This document shows, piece by piece, positions 14,727-25,682 of a stretch of 64,000 bases of DNA. The notes under the pieces are model-generated. The model saw only the letters and a list, made by a program, of their open reading frames with translations. It searched no databases and was not told the origin of the DNA. The first letter of the stretch is position 1. Each line of letters starts with the position of its first letter. The translations under genes were made by a program, and so were the position numbers. Where the stretch lies: the NCBI RefSeq assembly GCF_900113605.1, contig NZ_FOPY01000009.1:1-64000 (forward strand), in the 5' to 3' direction. The DNA is from Modicisalibacter xianhensis. Its GTDB lineage: Bacteria; Pseudomonadota; Gammaproteobacteria; Pseudomonadales; Halomonadaceae.

Positions 14727-16907
14727 ATGATCTATCAAGGCAAAGCCCTGTCCGTGGCGAGGAATGACGGTGACATCGCCATTCTGACCTTCGACTTGCA
14801 AGACGAGTCGATCAACAAGCTCTCTAGCGCCGTGATCAAGGAGCTTCAGGACGCGGTCAAGGCCATCCAGGCCGAGCGCAACCTGCAGGGGCTGGTCATC
14901 ACCAGCGCCAAGTCGGTATTCATCGTGGGGGCGGACATCACCGAATTCCATGCCATGTTCGCCCGCGGCGAAAGTTTCTTGGTGGATATGTGCCAAGAAG
15001 TGCATGCGCTGTTCAATGCCATCGAGGATTTGCCTTTCCCCACCGTGACGGCGCTCAACGGATTGGCGCTCGGTGGCGGTTGCGAAGTGGCATTGACCAC
15101 CGATTTCCGCGTCATGGCGGAATCGGCCGAAATTGGCCTGCCTGAGACCAAGCTGGGCATCCTGCCGGGCTGGGGTGGCTGCGTGCGTTTACCGCGCATT
15201 GCTGGTGCCGACAATGCCATCGAATGGATAGCTGCAGGTAGCCAAAACAAGGCCGGCGCTGCCTTGAAGCTGGGTGTTGCCGATGCCGTGGTGCCGGTTG
15301 AACGGCTCGAGGCGGCGGCGCTGGATATCCTGGCCCGCGCCAACGCCGGCGAGCTGGATTACCTGGCACGTCGAGAGGAGAAAAAGACGCCGCTCAAGCT
15401 CAACGCCATCGAGCAGATGATGGCCTTCGAAACCGCCAAGGGCTATGTGGCCGGCAAGGCTGGGCCTCACTATCCGGCACCTGTCGAAGCCATCAAGGTC
15501 ATCCAGAAGGGAGCTGGCGAATCGCGTGAGCGCGCCCAGGCAATCGAGGCCAAGGCCTTCGCCAAGCTGGCGCTGACCGATGTCTGCTATAACCTGGTCG
15601 GGTTGTTCCTCAACGATCAGCTCGTCAAGAAAAAGGGCAGCAAGTACGAGAAGCAAGCGGCACCGGTCAACAAGACCGCCGTGTTGGGGGCCGGGATCAT
15701 GGGCGGCGGTATCGCCTACCAGAGTGCCTACAAGGGCACGCCGATCCTGATGAAGGACATCAAGGAAGAGGCTATTCAGCTTGGCCTGAAGGAAGCGCGA
15801 AAGCTGCTGGCCAAGCAGGTCGAGCGTGGCAAGATGACCACGGAAAAGATGGCCGAAGCACTATCCAACATTCGGCCATCCCTGTCCTATGGCGATTTCG
15901 GTGAAGTCGATCTGGTCGTCGAGGCCGTGGTGGAAAATCCCAAGGTCAAGGATGCAGTGCTGACCGAAGTCGAGGGCGTGGTCGGCGAAAACACCATACT
16001 GACCTCGAATACCTCGACCATTTCGATCAATCGCCTGGCACAGAATCTCAAGCGTCCCGAAAACTTCTGTGGCATGCACTTCTTCAATCCTGTGCATCGC
16101 ATGCCGCTGGTCGAGGTCATCCGCGGCGAGAAAAGCAGCGATGCGGCCGTTGCCGCGACAGTGGCTTATGCACGCAAGATGGGCAAGACGCCGATTGTAG
16201 TCAATGACTGCCCGGGGTTTCTGGTCAATCGCGTTCTGTTCCCTTACTTCGGTGGTTTCAGCGCTCTCGTTGATCATGGCGCCGACTTCGAGCGCGTCGA
16301 CAAGGTAATGGAGAAGTTCGGTTGGCCGATGGGCCCGGCCTACCTGTTGGACGTGGTCGGCATGGATACGGCGGTGCACGCTCAGGCCGTCATGGCGGAA
16401 GGCTTCCCCGAGCGCATGGCGCAGGATGGCAAGACAGCCATCGATGCCATGTACGAGAACGAACGCCTCGGCCAGAAGAATGCCAAGGGCTTCTATCGCT
16501 ATGAAGAGGACAAGAAGGGCAAGCCGAAAAAGGTTTCCGACGAGCGGGCCCATGAACTGGTCAAGCAAGTCGCGAACGGCAGCCAAGAGTTCAGCGATGA
16601 GGACATCATTGCGCGAATGATGGTGCCGCTTTGCATGGAAACCGTGCGCTGTCTGGAGGATGGCATCGTGGGCTCGCCGGCCGAAGCCGACATGGCGTTG
16701 ATCTATGGTATCGGCTTCCCTCCGTTCCGTGGTGGCGCGCTGCGCTATATCGACGCCATGGGCGTGGCGGAGTTCGTCAGCCTGGCAGACAGCCTGGCCA
16801 AGGAATTGGGGCCGCTCTATGCGCCGACCGACAAGCTGCGTGACATGGCCAACCGCCAGGAACGCTTCTATGCCAGTGACAGCCAGGCCTCGCAAGGCCA
16901 GGCCTGA
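14727..16907 (+). CDS. fadB: Fatty acid oxidation complex alpha subunit FadB
   Basis: The 726-residue multifunctional enzyme performs the enoyl-CoA hydratase and L-3-hydroxyacyl-CoA dehydrogenase steps of beta-oxidation, as an alpha2beta2 complex with FadA. The N-terminal crotonase domain (about 1-190) shows [17 protein letters not shown] and [15 protein letters not shown], with catalytic Glu in [15 protein letters not shown]. The NAD domain begins [16 protein letters not shown] near residue 315. The dehydrogenase signature [17 protein letters not shown] carries the catalytic His, and two C-terminal helical domains follow. GGAG precedes the ATG. fadA follows after 27 bp, so they form one operon, probably under the upstream PsrA-type operator. 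Confidence 0.97.
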   Translation: MIYQGKALSVARNDGDIAILTFDLQDESINKLSSAVIKELQDAVKAIQAERNLQGLVITSAKSVFIVGADITEFHAMFARGESFLVDMCQEVHALFNAIEDLPFPTVTALNGLALGGGCEVALTTDFRVMAESAEIGLPETKLGILPGWGGCVRLPRIAGADNAIEWIAAGSQNKAGAALKLGVADAVVPVERLEAAALDILARANAGELDYLARREEKKTPLKLNAIEQMMAFETAKGYVAGKAGPHYPAPVEAIKVIQKGAGESRERAQAIEAKAFAKLALTDVCYNLVGLFLNDQLVKKKGSKYEKQAAPVNKTAVLGAGIMGGGIAYQSAYKGTPILMKDIKEEAIQLGLKEARKLLAKQVERGKMTTEKMAEALSNIRPSLSYGDFGEVDLVVEAVVENPKVKDAVLTEVEGVVGENTILTSNTSTISINRLAQNLKRPENFCGMHFFNPVHRMPLVEVIRGEKSSDAAVAATVAYARKMGKTPIVVNDCPGFLVNRVLFPYFGGFSALVDHGADFERVDKVMEKFGWPMGPAYLLDVVGMDTAVHAQAVMAEGFPERMAQDGKTAIDAMYENERLGQKNAKGFYRYEEDKKGKPKKVSDERAHELVKQVANGSQEFSDEDIIARMMVPLCMETVRCLEDGIVGSPAEADMALIYGIGFPPFRGGALRYIDAMGVAEFVSLADSLAKELGPLYAPTDKLRDMANRQERFYASDSQASQGQA

Positions 16908-18113
<1,206 letters not shown>

Positions 18114-18141
18114 TTTGTTATCTTTGGAACGTGTAACAATG

Positions 18142-18171
18142 ACGGCTTTCTCGAAGGAGAAAGCCGTTTTT
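18142..18171 (+). terminator. Rho-independent terminator of fadBA
   Basis: An 11-bp stem (ACGGCTTTCTC / GAGAAAGCCGT) with loop GAAG is followed by five T residues, 28 bases after the fadA stop. Confidence 0.92.
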
Positions 18172-18202
18172 GGTTGCCGCATGCATGGCCTGGGCTGGGA
18201 AA

Positions 18203-18637
18203 CTACCGGTAACCGCCGCTGACGAACTGCCCCGCATAGCAAGGCGGAGAGGCCAGCCCGCCGTCTGCGTCACTATCTTCTTCGGCCAAGGCTTCCAGAA
18301 GCATGTCGCGTAGCACGGGAAGGTGCGAGCGATCGAGCTCGCGCGAAGCGCTCAGCAAGGTCAGCCTGCCCTGGCGGCACCAACGCATCAAGGGAACCAG
18401 GCAGGACCGGTTGCGATCGAGTTCGCGGCTATAACGAAAAGCGAACTCACGATCGGTGATTTGCTTCTGATGCCACAATCGACGCAATGCTGGGGACGGC
18501 GAGGCATCCCGGTACCAGTCGGTCAGCTCAAGCGCCTCTCGCGGTTTACCGCGTGGCCAGAGGCGATCCACGAGCACCCTGGCGCCATCATCGGGCGAGA
18601 TTTCTGCATAGATGCGTTTGAGTTGAATGTCGTACAT
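18203..18637 (-). CDS. DUF488 family protein (YeaO-like)
   Basis: The 144-residue product begins MYDIQLKRIYAEISPDDGARVLVDRLWPRG, the hallmark of the YeaO/DUF488 group. LELTDWYRDASPSPALRRLWHQ, the FAFRYSREL segment and LTLLSASRELDRSHLPVLRDML follow. These small soluble proteins have no established biochemical role. The ATG at 18637 is chosen by homology and by AGGGG upstream; an open frame back to 18730 is not supported. The C-terminal tail (DSDADGGLASPPCYAGQ) is low in conservation. Monocistronic, convergent with fadBA. Confidence 0.85.
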   Translation of the reverse strand: MYDIQLKRIYAEISPDDGARVLVDRLWPRGKPREALELTDWYRDASPSPALRRLWHQKQITDREFAFRYSRELDRNRSCLVPLMRWCRQGRLTLLSASRELDRSHLPVLRDMLLEALAEEDSDADGGLASPPCYAGQFVSGGYR

Positions 18638-18862
18638 CCGATGTCCCCCTGCCTGATATGACGTCCTGTCCCTGGCGCATGACAGCGCCCCAGGCTCAAC
18701 CTTGCATTTTGTGGTTTCGCTCTGCTCCACGCTGATTCGAGGAGCTGGTCCCTCAAGGATAGTGCAGGGTGGCGAGTTCGGCGCGTACGGCGTGGCATGG
18801 GAGGTTGTTGCCTGTCGGGCAGGTCGGATTGACAGGCAGTGACCCAGCTGTCATGAACAAGG

Positions 18863-19759
18863 CTATGAAAAGACGAGTGTATTTCCCTCGATGCGGCCCC
18901 GCTTACCGTATTGCCAGGGACGGTTGATCAGGCCATGGCCAACCGGCAGATCCGTGAAGAGAGGCAGGTTCAGGGGACTTGTCACGTCTGCAACGATGTC
19001 GGCGAGGCTCTGTTCGCCATATGAGGTGCAGCCTTCGAAAGTGCCCAGGCATAGCGCGCCTGCCTGATCCAGAGCGCCGCTGTGTACCAGTTGCCATAGG
19101 GCGCGTTCGAGGCGGTAGTAGGGCTCGCCGACATCCTCGAGAATCACCAGGGCGCCCGGTGGTGCGACGAACCGGCATGGAGTACCAGCCACGCAGGCCA
19201 AGGTCATCAAGTTGCCGCCCACCACCGGCCCTTCGATGATCCCGGGGGACGTATTGTCATAGCGACGCAGCGAAAATTGCCGAGGCGCCGCCCCCGCCAG
19301 CAGATCGGTCACTTCAAGTAACTGGCGACGGGTTGTGGTGCGCGACTCGTCGGCGTCGTGGCCAAGTCGCAGGGCATCCTTGATCACGGGGCCATGAATG
19401 GCCGGCAAACCGTGTCGGTAGCATTGATCCAGCAGCACGGTGATATCCGAATAACCGATCAGCGGTTTGGCTGGCAGGCGTGCCCACTCGATATGCTCGA
19501 CGAGTTGCGCGCAACCGTAGCCACCGCGCACGGCCCAGATTGCTTCGGTACGAGCATCGTCGTAGGCAGCATGCAGCAGATCCAGGCGATGCTGGATACT
19601 ACCGGCAAGATAACGGCGCGGGACCTGCAGCGTGCTGGGCACGTGCGCCTTGATGCCCAGTGTCTCCAGTGCCAACACTGCCTCATCGACAAGCTGGGGA
19701 TTGGTATGGGAAGCGGGGGCGACAACGCTGACGGATAGGGGCATGCGGGTTTCGATCAT
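18863..19759 (-). CDS. ldcA: Muramoyltetrapeptide (LD-) carboxypeptidase, S66 family
   Basis: LdcA removes the terminal D-Ala from murein tetrapeptides during cytosolic peptidoglycan recycling. The 298-residue product has the S66 layout: VSVVAPAS at the start, WAVRGGYGCAQLVEHI, and the nucleophile segment PLIGYSDITVLLDQCY (Ser of GYSD). GPVVGGNLMTLACVAGTP follows, with the catalytic Glu in LVILEDVGEPYYRLER and His in LPVGHGLINRP. There is no signal peptide, as expected. Two starts, at 19759 and 19744, are possible, neither with a clear ribosome site. It stands alone, 74 bp from the cysI 3' end. Confidence 0.93.
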   Translation of the reverse strand: MIETRMPLSVSVVAPASHTNPQLVDEAVLALETLGIKAHVPSTLQVPRRYLAGSIQHRLDLLHAAYDDARTEAIWAVRGGYGCAQLVEHIEWARLPAKPLIGYSDITVLLDQCYRHGLPAIHGPVIKDALRLGHDADESRTTTRRQLLEVTDLLAGAAPRQFSLRRYDNTSPGIIEGPVVGGNLMTLACVAGTPCRFVAPPGALVILEDVGEPYYRLERALWQLVHSGALDQAGALCLGTFEGCTSYGEQSLADIVADVTSPLNLPLFTDLPVGHGLINRPWQYGKRGRIEGNTLVFS

Positions 19760-19833
19760 GATCCATGACGTTGGCCATGCTGCCTTAAATACAAGGTATT
19801 AGGAAGCGTGCAGCATGGCCCAAGGTAATGTCT

Positions 19834-21561
19834 TCATGCAGGCGCGTCGTGAAAGTGCCGGCCCGCGGTGGTTTCGGCAATGACACCGGCTCGGATGACA
19901 AAGTCCCCGAAGGGCTCGCCGGGATTGCGCTCCTCGGCATATCGCTGCAGTAACGTCGTCAGTTCGTTCATGATCGTTGGCTCGTCGATATTTTCCTTGT
20001 ACAGCCGGTTGAGACGCTCGCCGCTGGGGTTGCCGCCAAGATAGAGGTTGTAGCGACCCAAGGCCTTGCCGACGAAACCGATCTCGGCCAGATAAGGACG
20101 GGCGCAGCCATTGGGACAGCCGGTCATGCGCACATTGATGGCATCTTGCTCCAGGCCGACTTCGTGCATGACGTCTTCCAGCTTGTCGATCAACGACGGT
20201 AGATAACGCTCGCTTTCGGCCATGGCCAGGCCACATGTGGGAAAGGCCACGCAGGCCATCGACGCTTTCCTCAACGGTGAAATGTTCCGGGTCATGCAAT
20301 AGCGATCGAGCAGTGCCTCGATCTCGTGGCGCTTGTCAGCCGATACATTGGTAATGATCAGGTTTTGATTGGTGGTCAACACGATATCGCCGGCATGCAC
20401 CTTGGTAATCTCGCGCATGCCACTGAGCAGTTGCATCCCACCCTTGGTATCGGCCAGACGGCCGTTCTGGACGAATAGACCGTAGTGCCATGCGCCATCC
20501 TCGCCCTGGTACCAGCCGTAGCGGTCGCCATTGCCATCGAAATGAAAGTCACGTGCGGCTTTTAGTGCGCTGCCCAGGTGGCGTTCGACTTTGGTGCGGA
20601 ACCAATCGACTCCATAGTTCTCGACGGTGTACTTGAGACGGGCATGCTTGCGGTCGTGGCGATCGCCGTTGTCGCGCTGCACCTTGAGCACGGCTTCGGC
20701 AACGTCGAGCACCTGATCGGGCCTACAGAAACCGATCACGTCGCTCAAGCGCGGAAATGTCGATGGTTCACCGTGGGTCATGCCCATGCCGCCGCCGATG
20801 CAGACGTTATAACCCTGGATTTCTCCCGCTTCGACATGGGCGATGAAACCCAGGTCGTGAGCGAAGAGGTCCACATCATTCTCGGGGGGGATGGCGATGG
20901 CCACCTTGAACTTGCGCGGCAGATAGTGGCGAGTATAGAGAGGTTCCTGCTCTTCCTCGCCACCGGCGACGCGCTCCTCGCCGAGAAAGATTTCATGGTA
21001 GGCACGCGTTCGGGGCAGCAGGCGAGTACTGATGGCATGGGCCAGGTCGTAGACTTCGCGGTGTGCCCTGGAGCGGTAGGGGTTGGCCGTGCAAATCACG
21101 TTGCGGTTGACATCGCCGCAGGCGGCGATGGTGTCGATCATGGCCTGGTTGACGGCTTGGAGGTGGGAACGCAGGTTTTCCTTGAAAACCCCGTGATATT
21201 GAAAGGTCTGTCGCGTGGTGATGCGTAGCGTGCCGTTGGCGTAGCGTCGTGCCACGTCGTCCAGTGTCAGCCACTGCTCGGGAGTGACCAGTCCGCCCGG
21301 TAGGCGCAGACGCACCATGAACGAGTACAACGGTTCGAGTTTCTGGTGCCGACGCTCGCTGCGCAGGTCGCGATCATCCTGTTGGTAAAAGCCGTGGAAC
21401 TTGGTCAGCTGAGTCGCGTCCTCGCTGATTGCCCCGGTGGCTCGGTCGGCCATGTCCTCCATGAGTTTGCCACGCAGGTAATCGCTTTCCACCTTTAGGC
21501 GCTCATTGGGGTGCAGATCGTCGAATGAGGTATCACGAAGCTTGGCGATGATGTCGCTCAT
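19834..21561 (-). CDS. cysI: Sulfite reductase hemoprotein beta subunit CysI
   Basis: CysI carries siroheme and a 4Fe-4S cluster and reduces sulfite to sulfide with electrons from CysJ. The 575-residue protein contains the two nitrite/sulfite reductase half-repeats: LPGGLVTPEQWLTLDD early and GHYGLFVQNGRLADTKGG-like in the second half. The cluster cysteines are in ACVAFPTCGLAMAESERYLP and VRMTGCPNGCARPYLAE. The ATG at 21561 has AAGAGG upstream and gives MSDIIAKLRD. A second in-frame ATG at 21594 overlaps the cysJ stop as TGATG and would add eleven residues; either is possible. It is the second gene of the cysJI operon. Confidence 0.95.
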   Translation of the reverse strand: MSDIIAKLRDTSFDDLHPNERLKVESDYLRGKLMEDMADRATGAISEDATQLTKFHGFYQQDDRDLRSERRHQKLEPLYSFMVRLRLPGGLVTPEQWLTLDDVARRYANGTLRITTRQTFQYHGVFKENLRSHLQAVNQAMIDTIAACGDVNRNVICTANPYRSRAHREVYDLAHAISTRLLPRTRAYHEIFLGEERVAGGEEEQEPLYTRHYLPRKFKVAIAIPPENDVDLFAHDLGFIAHVEAGEIQGYNVCIGGGMGMTHGEPSTFPRLSDVIGFCRPDQVLDVAEAVLKVQRDNGDRHDRKHARLKYTVENYGVDWFRTKVERHLGSALKAARDFHFDGNGDRYGWYQGEDGAWHYGLFVQNGRLADTKGGMQLLSGMREITKVHAGDIVLTTNQNLIITNVSADKRHEIEALLDRYCMTRNISPLRKASMACVAFPTCGLAMAESERYLPSLIDKLEDVMHEVGLEQDAINVRMTGCPNGCARPYLAEIGFVGKALGRYNLYLGGNPSGERLNRLYKENIDEPTIMNELTTLLQRYAEERNPGEPFGDFVIRAGVIAETTAGRHFHDAPA

Positions 21562-21593
21562 GAAAGAAGCCTCTTGATCGGGACGAGGCGACA

Positions 21594-23405
21594 TCAGTAG
21601 ACGTCGCGCTGATAACGTTTGGCCTGCTGAAGTTCACGTACGTATTCCGCCGCGCCTTCCTCATCGAGGCCACCCTGATCGCGAACGATATCGAGCAGGG
21701 CCTGGTGCACGTCAGCCGCCATGCGCTCGCCATCGCCGCATACATAAAAATGCGCGCCATTCTGGAGCCAGGCGTAGAGATCTTGTGCATTCTCGCGCAT
21801 GCGGTGCTGGACATAGACCTTGTCCGTCTGGTCGCGCGAGAAAGCGACATCCAGGCGGTTCAACAAGCCTTTCCTGCGATAGTCGAGCAGCTCTGACTGG
21901 TACAGGAAGTCGGCACGGAAGCGACGGTCGCCGAAGAACAGCCAATTCTGCCCCTGTGCGCCGCGTTCTTCGCGCTCCTGGAGAAAAGCGCGGAATGGGG
22001 CGATACCGGTGCCAGGTCCCACCATGATGATCGGTGCCGCATCATTCTGCGGCAGCTTGAAGTTCTTGTTGCGGTCCACATAGACGGGCACGGTGTCACC
22101 GGGTTCGACGCGATCGGCGAGATAGGTCGTGGTGACGCCGCCGCGTGAACGACCGTGAGTCTCGTAGCGCACGATGCCCACCGTCAGATGCACTTCGTCA
22201 GGATCCGCCTGGTAACTCGAGGCGATGGAATAAAGCCGGGGTGGCAGCTTGCGCAGGGCCTTGGTAAACGTCTCGGCATCGATCTGTTCGACCGGGAAAT
22301 GCTCGATCACATCGATGATATGGCGACCTTCGACCCAATCGCGCAATTCGTCGCGTGATTCCTGATCCATCAGGCGGCGTAGTTCGGCGGCATCGGTGAC
22401 ATCGGCCCAGTGCTCCAGAAACGGCCGGGTCAGCGTCGTTACCTCATACTCGGTGAGCAGGGCATCGCGCAAGCATCGGCCATCACCAAGGTCGCAGTCG
22501 GCATCCATGCGTAGCCTGTCGATCAATTCGTCGACATAAGCCGGATCGTTCTGCGGCACAATGCCGATGGCGTCGCCCGGCTCATAGCTTAGTCCCGAGC
22601 CTTCCAGGGATAGCTCTATATGGTGGGTTTCCTTGTCCGAACCGCGACCATTGAGCACGATCGACTCGAGCACCTCGGCTTGAAACGGGTTCTTCTTCGA
22701 ATAGGTCGATGGCTGGGACGCACTTGCTGTCGCCGTGACGGGTTGCTCCTGGTCGGCCTGATTCGTTCCACCGCCCAGCTCGGCGTAACGGTCGAGGACC
22801 GCTTCGATCCAGCGCTCGGCAGCTTCCTCGTAGTCGACGTCGCAGTCGACCCGCTCATGCAAGCGACTGGCACCCAGTGCTTCCAGGCGAGCATCGAAGT
22901 CCTTGCCTGTCTGGCAATAGTGCTCGTAACTCGAGTCACCGAGTGCCAGCACGGAAAAGCGGGTGCGCTCGTCAAGCTTGGGCGCCTTGCGGCCATGCAT
23001 GAACTCATGGAACCCTTCGGCGGTATCGGGCGGGTCACCATCACCCTGCGTGCTGACCACCACCATCAGGTTGAGCGGCTCCTTGAATTCCTTCTTGCCG
23101 AAGTCCGCCATATCGGCCAGGCGAACCGCAAAGCCGCGTGCCTTGGCGCGTTCGACGGCATGCTCGGCGACACCTTCCGCATTGCCGGTCTGGCTGCCGT
23201 AAAGCACGACGATTTCAGGCGCGGACGATGGCATTTCGGACTGCGCCGGTGGGACTGCAGCGGTTTGCCGTGCACCTAGCCCGGCGAGGTAACCGCTCAG
23301 CCATGTCATCTGGTCTGCATTCAATCCCGCCAAGGCCTCGTTCAGGCGCCGTGCCTGGTCAGCGCTGAGAGGACTGTTGGTCTCGAGCAGGGGACCTTGT
23401 GACAT
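21594..23405 (-). CDS. cysJ: Sulfite reductase [NADPH] flavoprotein alpha subunit CysJ
   Basis: CysJ passes electrons from NADPH through FAD and FMN to CysI in assimilatory sulfate reduction. The 603-residue product has a flavodoxin domain (about 68-205; VVLYGSQTGNAEGVAEH, VVVSTQGDGDPPD, LGDSSYEHYCQTGKDFD). A helical FAD/NADPH reductase module follows, with RLYSIASSY for FAD, and GPGTGIAPFRAFLQER and FFGDRR for NADPH, ending YQRDVY as in the family. GAGAGGAG precedes the ATG. It is the first gene of the pair; a TATAAT-containing promoter lies upstream. CysB control is expected but no site was identified. Confidence 0.95.
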   Translation of the reverse strand: MSQGPLLETNSPLSADQARRLNEALAGLNADQMTWLSGYLAGLGARQTAAVPPAQSEMPSSAPEIVVLYGSQTGNAEGVAEHAVERAKARGFAVRLADMADFGKKEFKEPLNLMVVVSTQGDGDPPDTAEGFHEFMHGRKAPKLDERTRFSVLALGDSSYEHYCQTGKDFDARLEALGASRLHERVDCDVDYEEAAERWIEAVLDRYAELGGGTNQADQEQPVTATASASQPSTYSKKNPFQAEVLESIVLNGRGSDKETHHIELSLEGSGLSYEPGDAIGIVPQNDPAYVDELIDRLRMDADCDLGDGRCLRDALLTEYEVTTLTRPFLEHWADVTDAAELRRLMDQESRDELRDWVEGRHIIDVIEHFPVEQIDAETFTKALRKLPPRLYSIASSYQADPDEVHLTVGIVRYETHGRSRGGVTTTYLADRVEPGDTVPVYVDRNKNFKLPQNDAAPIIMVGPGTGIAPFRAFLQEREERGAQGQNWLFFGDRRFRADFLYQSELLDYRRKGLLNRLDVAFSRDQTDKVYVQHRMRENAQDLYAWLQNGAHFYVCGDGERMAADVHQALLDIVRDQGGLDEEGAAEYVRELQQAKRYQRDVY

Positions 23406-23465
23406 TGGTAGGCTCCTCTCGGTCAGGTAGCTGACTAGGCTAGTGCCTCATGCCAAGTGTTAAAA

Positions 23466-23494
23466 ATTATAAATGACCATGTTTCTATGCAAAA
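23466..23494 (-). promoter_or_regulatory. Likely promoter of cysJI
   Basis: Read on the minus strand, TTTTGC (23494-23489) is followed after 17 bases by a perfect TATAAT (23471-23466), 60 bases before the cysJ ATG. The surrounding AT-rich stretch is unlike the GC-rich coding DNA. Confidence 0.5.
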
Positions 23495-23516
23495 AAAGCA
23501 TGAGCACAAGAAGTCG

Positions 23517-24134
23517 CTAAATAAAGCGTGCTACGGTCTGGATGAGATGGTCGCGCGACTGGGCGCCCTGAATGCTGTCTAGGGCTTCCCCCTCGCGGAG
23601 CAACAACATGGCTGGAACACCATTGAGCCCCCAGTAGCTGGCGTCCTGCTGATCTTTCAGCACGGCGTCTCGGTAACGCCCTTCGGCCAGATGGCGGCTC
23701 AGGGAGCCTTCGTCAAGCCCTAGGCGCCGGGCGGTGTCGAGCAACGCGTCGGGGCTGGCCAGGTCCAGGCTATCTTCGAAGAAACCTCGGAACAGCTCAT
23801 GGTGCAATGTCGAAAAGGCCGCATGATCCATGGCCCACTTGGCCGCCTCGTGAGCCAGCCGGCTACGCGGCTGAAGGCGAGGCAAGCGTAATGTCATGTC
23901 ACGTTCGCGTGCCATGGGATAGACCGCCCGCGCCCAGATATCGTGCAGATAATCGCCGTCGGGGTCGAGTGTCGGTACCGGGGCCGGGCGTAGTTCGAAG
24001 GCCCGCCACTTGATGCTTAGCTGCGGACCGAAGCGATCGGCAAGGGCATCCAGCTCAGGAACCTCGAGGTAACAGAATGGGCAGACGTAGTCGCTCCAGA
24101 CGACCAGCGTCAGCGGGGCCTGAGAATGGGTCAT
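23517..24134 (-). CDS. DsbA-family (FrnE-like) oxidoreductase
   Basis: The 205-residue product has a thioredoxin-fold start, LTLVVWSDYVCPFCYLEVPEL, with the redox CPFC. The inserted helical domain and the late GLNGVPAMLL cis-Pro loop are typical of FrnE/DsbA-like cytosolic oxidoreductases. No signal peptide is visible at the chosen ATG (24134), which has AAGGAG 11 bases upstream; a start at 24179 adds an unconvincing charged segment. Helices resemble KARGMDF-less FrnE members (SRLAHEAAKWAMDH, FFEDSLDLASPDALLDTARRLGLD). Redox partner unknown. Monocistronic, upstream of cysJI in the same orientation convention. Confidence 0.88.
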   Translation of the reverse strand: MTHSQAPLTLVVWSDYVCPFCYLEVPELDALADRFGPQLSIKWRAFELRPAPVPTLDPDGDYLHDIWARAVYPMARERDMTLRLPRLQPRSRLAHEAAKWAMDHAAFSTLHHELFRGFFEDSLDLASPDALLDTARRLGLDEGSLSRHLAEGRYRDAVLKDQQDASYWGLNGVPAMLLLREGEALDSIQGAQSRDHLIQTVARFI

Positions 24135-24215
24135 GGTCCGTCGTGCTCCTTCCCTAGAGTCCCAGCTAGCGTAGGCCATGCCGGGAGGAAGGGCGAGTCG
24201 TGAACCGGGCGCCGC

Positions 24216-25682
24216 TCAGGCTCCGCTCGATGACTCGGGGGCTTGGCTGACCTCGCGAAGCCGGGCAGTGATGGCAACGAGATCCGCGGTGTCCAGGGCG
24301 CCCGTGGCTGCCTCCAGGTAGGTTTTGTCGCCCAGGTACTGGCACAGCACCTCGACGAACTGGATACGCAGGTCGTAGAGTTCGGCGCGGGCATCGAGGA
24401 CATCGACGAGATCGCGCAGGCCCAGGTTCTCGCCACGAATGGCGGCTTCCAGGAACAGCAGGCTGGACTCGATGGAGCGTGACAGTGCCTCGAGCTGCCG
24501 GGCGTTGCCCTGCAGACTGCGCAGGCGCTTGCGCACTTCCTGACGGGCCAGGCGCCGTTCGTTGGTCAATGCTTCGCGGCTGGCCAGCGCCACCAGCTCG
24601 CCTTGGCGGATGCTTGCCGAGGTATAGCCGCCACGGTAAATAGGTATGTCGAGCTCCAGGCTGGCAGTCACATCCTCACTGGACCGCAACTCGTCACTGC
24701 TGTTCAGGTCGCGGTAGCCCACCGTCAGGTTGAGTTCGGGATAATGTCCGGCGCGGCGCACTCCGGTATCCAACTGGGCGACCTGATACAGCTGGTTGGC
24801 AAGGCGGACTTCGGCATTGTCATCCACTCGAGAGAGCCATTGCTGGGTGTTTTCCCATTCATGTTCCAGCGTCACGGGCTCGATGCCGCCGAGCGCAGAA
24901 CCGCGGAAGTCGGGGAGGCGGCCGGTCAGTCGTTCCAGGTCACTGAGGGCATTGGCCAGCTCGTTTTCGGCCTTGACCTGGTCGGCAACCGCCTGGTCGA
25001 GCCGGGACTGGGCTTCCAGCAGGTTGATTCGATCGCCAATGCCCAGGTCATAGGCGCGCTGTGCCTGGCGGCGTTGCAGGTTGAGTGCCTCGCGCTTGGC
25101 ATCGAGCAGGCCCAGCTTTCGCGAGGCGAGATAGGCGTTGAGATAGGCATCAACGAGCGAAAGCGCGAGATTTCTCTCGGCCACGACAATGCGAAGGTCC
25201 GCAGCATCGGCCTGTGCCAATGCCTTGTCGACGCTACGCCAGCGCTCCAGGCTGAACAGCGGTTGCGTGACATCGATACGCCATAGCGTGTCATTGGTGG
25301 TCCCCGAGATCCGGTCATCGTAGACCTCGGCAGGATAATCCTCGGGATTCTGCGTATAGATATTGTCGGCGCGCTGGTAGATGGCGGAGGCACTCGCCTC
25401 TATCTGGGGGCGCAGGGCAGCACGCGCCATGGGCACTTCCTGTCCCGTGGCCTGGCTCTCGTAGCGCTGGCGCATCAGTTCACTGTCATTTTCCAGGGCC
25501 AGCGCGAACAGGCGCGTCAGTGACGGCAGGCCGGCCTGGCTATCGATCTCGTCGAGGGCATCACTGGCCGGGGCAATGCCCAGCCCGAGAGGATCCGAAC
25601 CTGGCAGTTGTGCCTGCACGACGTTGCCGATTGACAGCAGACCCAGCAGGAGGAAGAGTTTACCTGTTGCGTGTTGCATCAT
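24216..25682 (-). CDS. TolC-family outer-membrane channel of a type I secretion system
   Basis: The 488-residue product has a signal peptide (MMQHATGKLFLLLGLLSIGNVVQA) and the duplicated coiled-coil OEP repeat of TolC proteins. Examples are LALENDSELMRQRYESQATGQEV, RAYDLGIGDRINLLEAQSRLDQAV and GENLGLRDLVDVLDARAELYDLR. It would form the trimeric outer-membrane tunnel that completes the exporter encoded by the two preceding genes. Its start codon overlaps the HlyD-like gene stop (ATGA arrangement), so the three genes are one operon. The substrate is presumably the giant protein encoded divergently at 29.5-42.6 kb. Confidence 0.94.
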   Translation of the reverse strand: MMQHATGKLFLLLGLLSIGNVVQAQLPGSDPLGLGIAPASDALDEIDSQAGLPSLTRLFALALENDSELMRQRYESQATGQEVPMARAALRPQIEASASAIYQRADNIYTQNPEDYPAEVYDDRISGTTNDTLWRIDVTQPLFSLERWRSVDKALAQADAADLRIVVAERNLALSLVDAYLNAYLASRKLGLLDAKREALNLQRRQAQRAYDLGIGDRINLLEAQSRLDQAVADQVKAENELANALSDLERLTGRLPDFRGSALGGIEPVTLEHEWENTQQWLSRVDDNAEVRLANQLYQVAQLDTGVRRAGHYPELNLTVGYRDLNSSDELRSSEDVTASLELDIPIYRGGYTSASIRQGELVALASREALTNERRLARQEVRKRLRSLQGNARQLEALSRSIESSLLFLEAAIRGENLGLRDLVDVLDARAELYDLRIQFVEVLCQYLGDKTYLEAATGALDTADLVAITARLREVSQAPESSSGA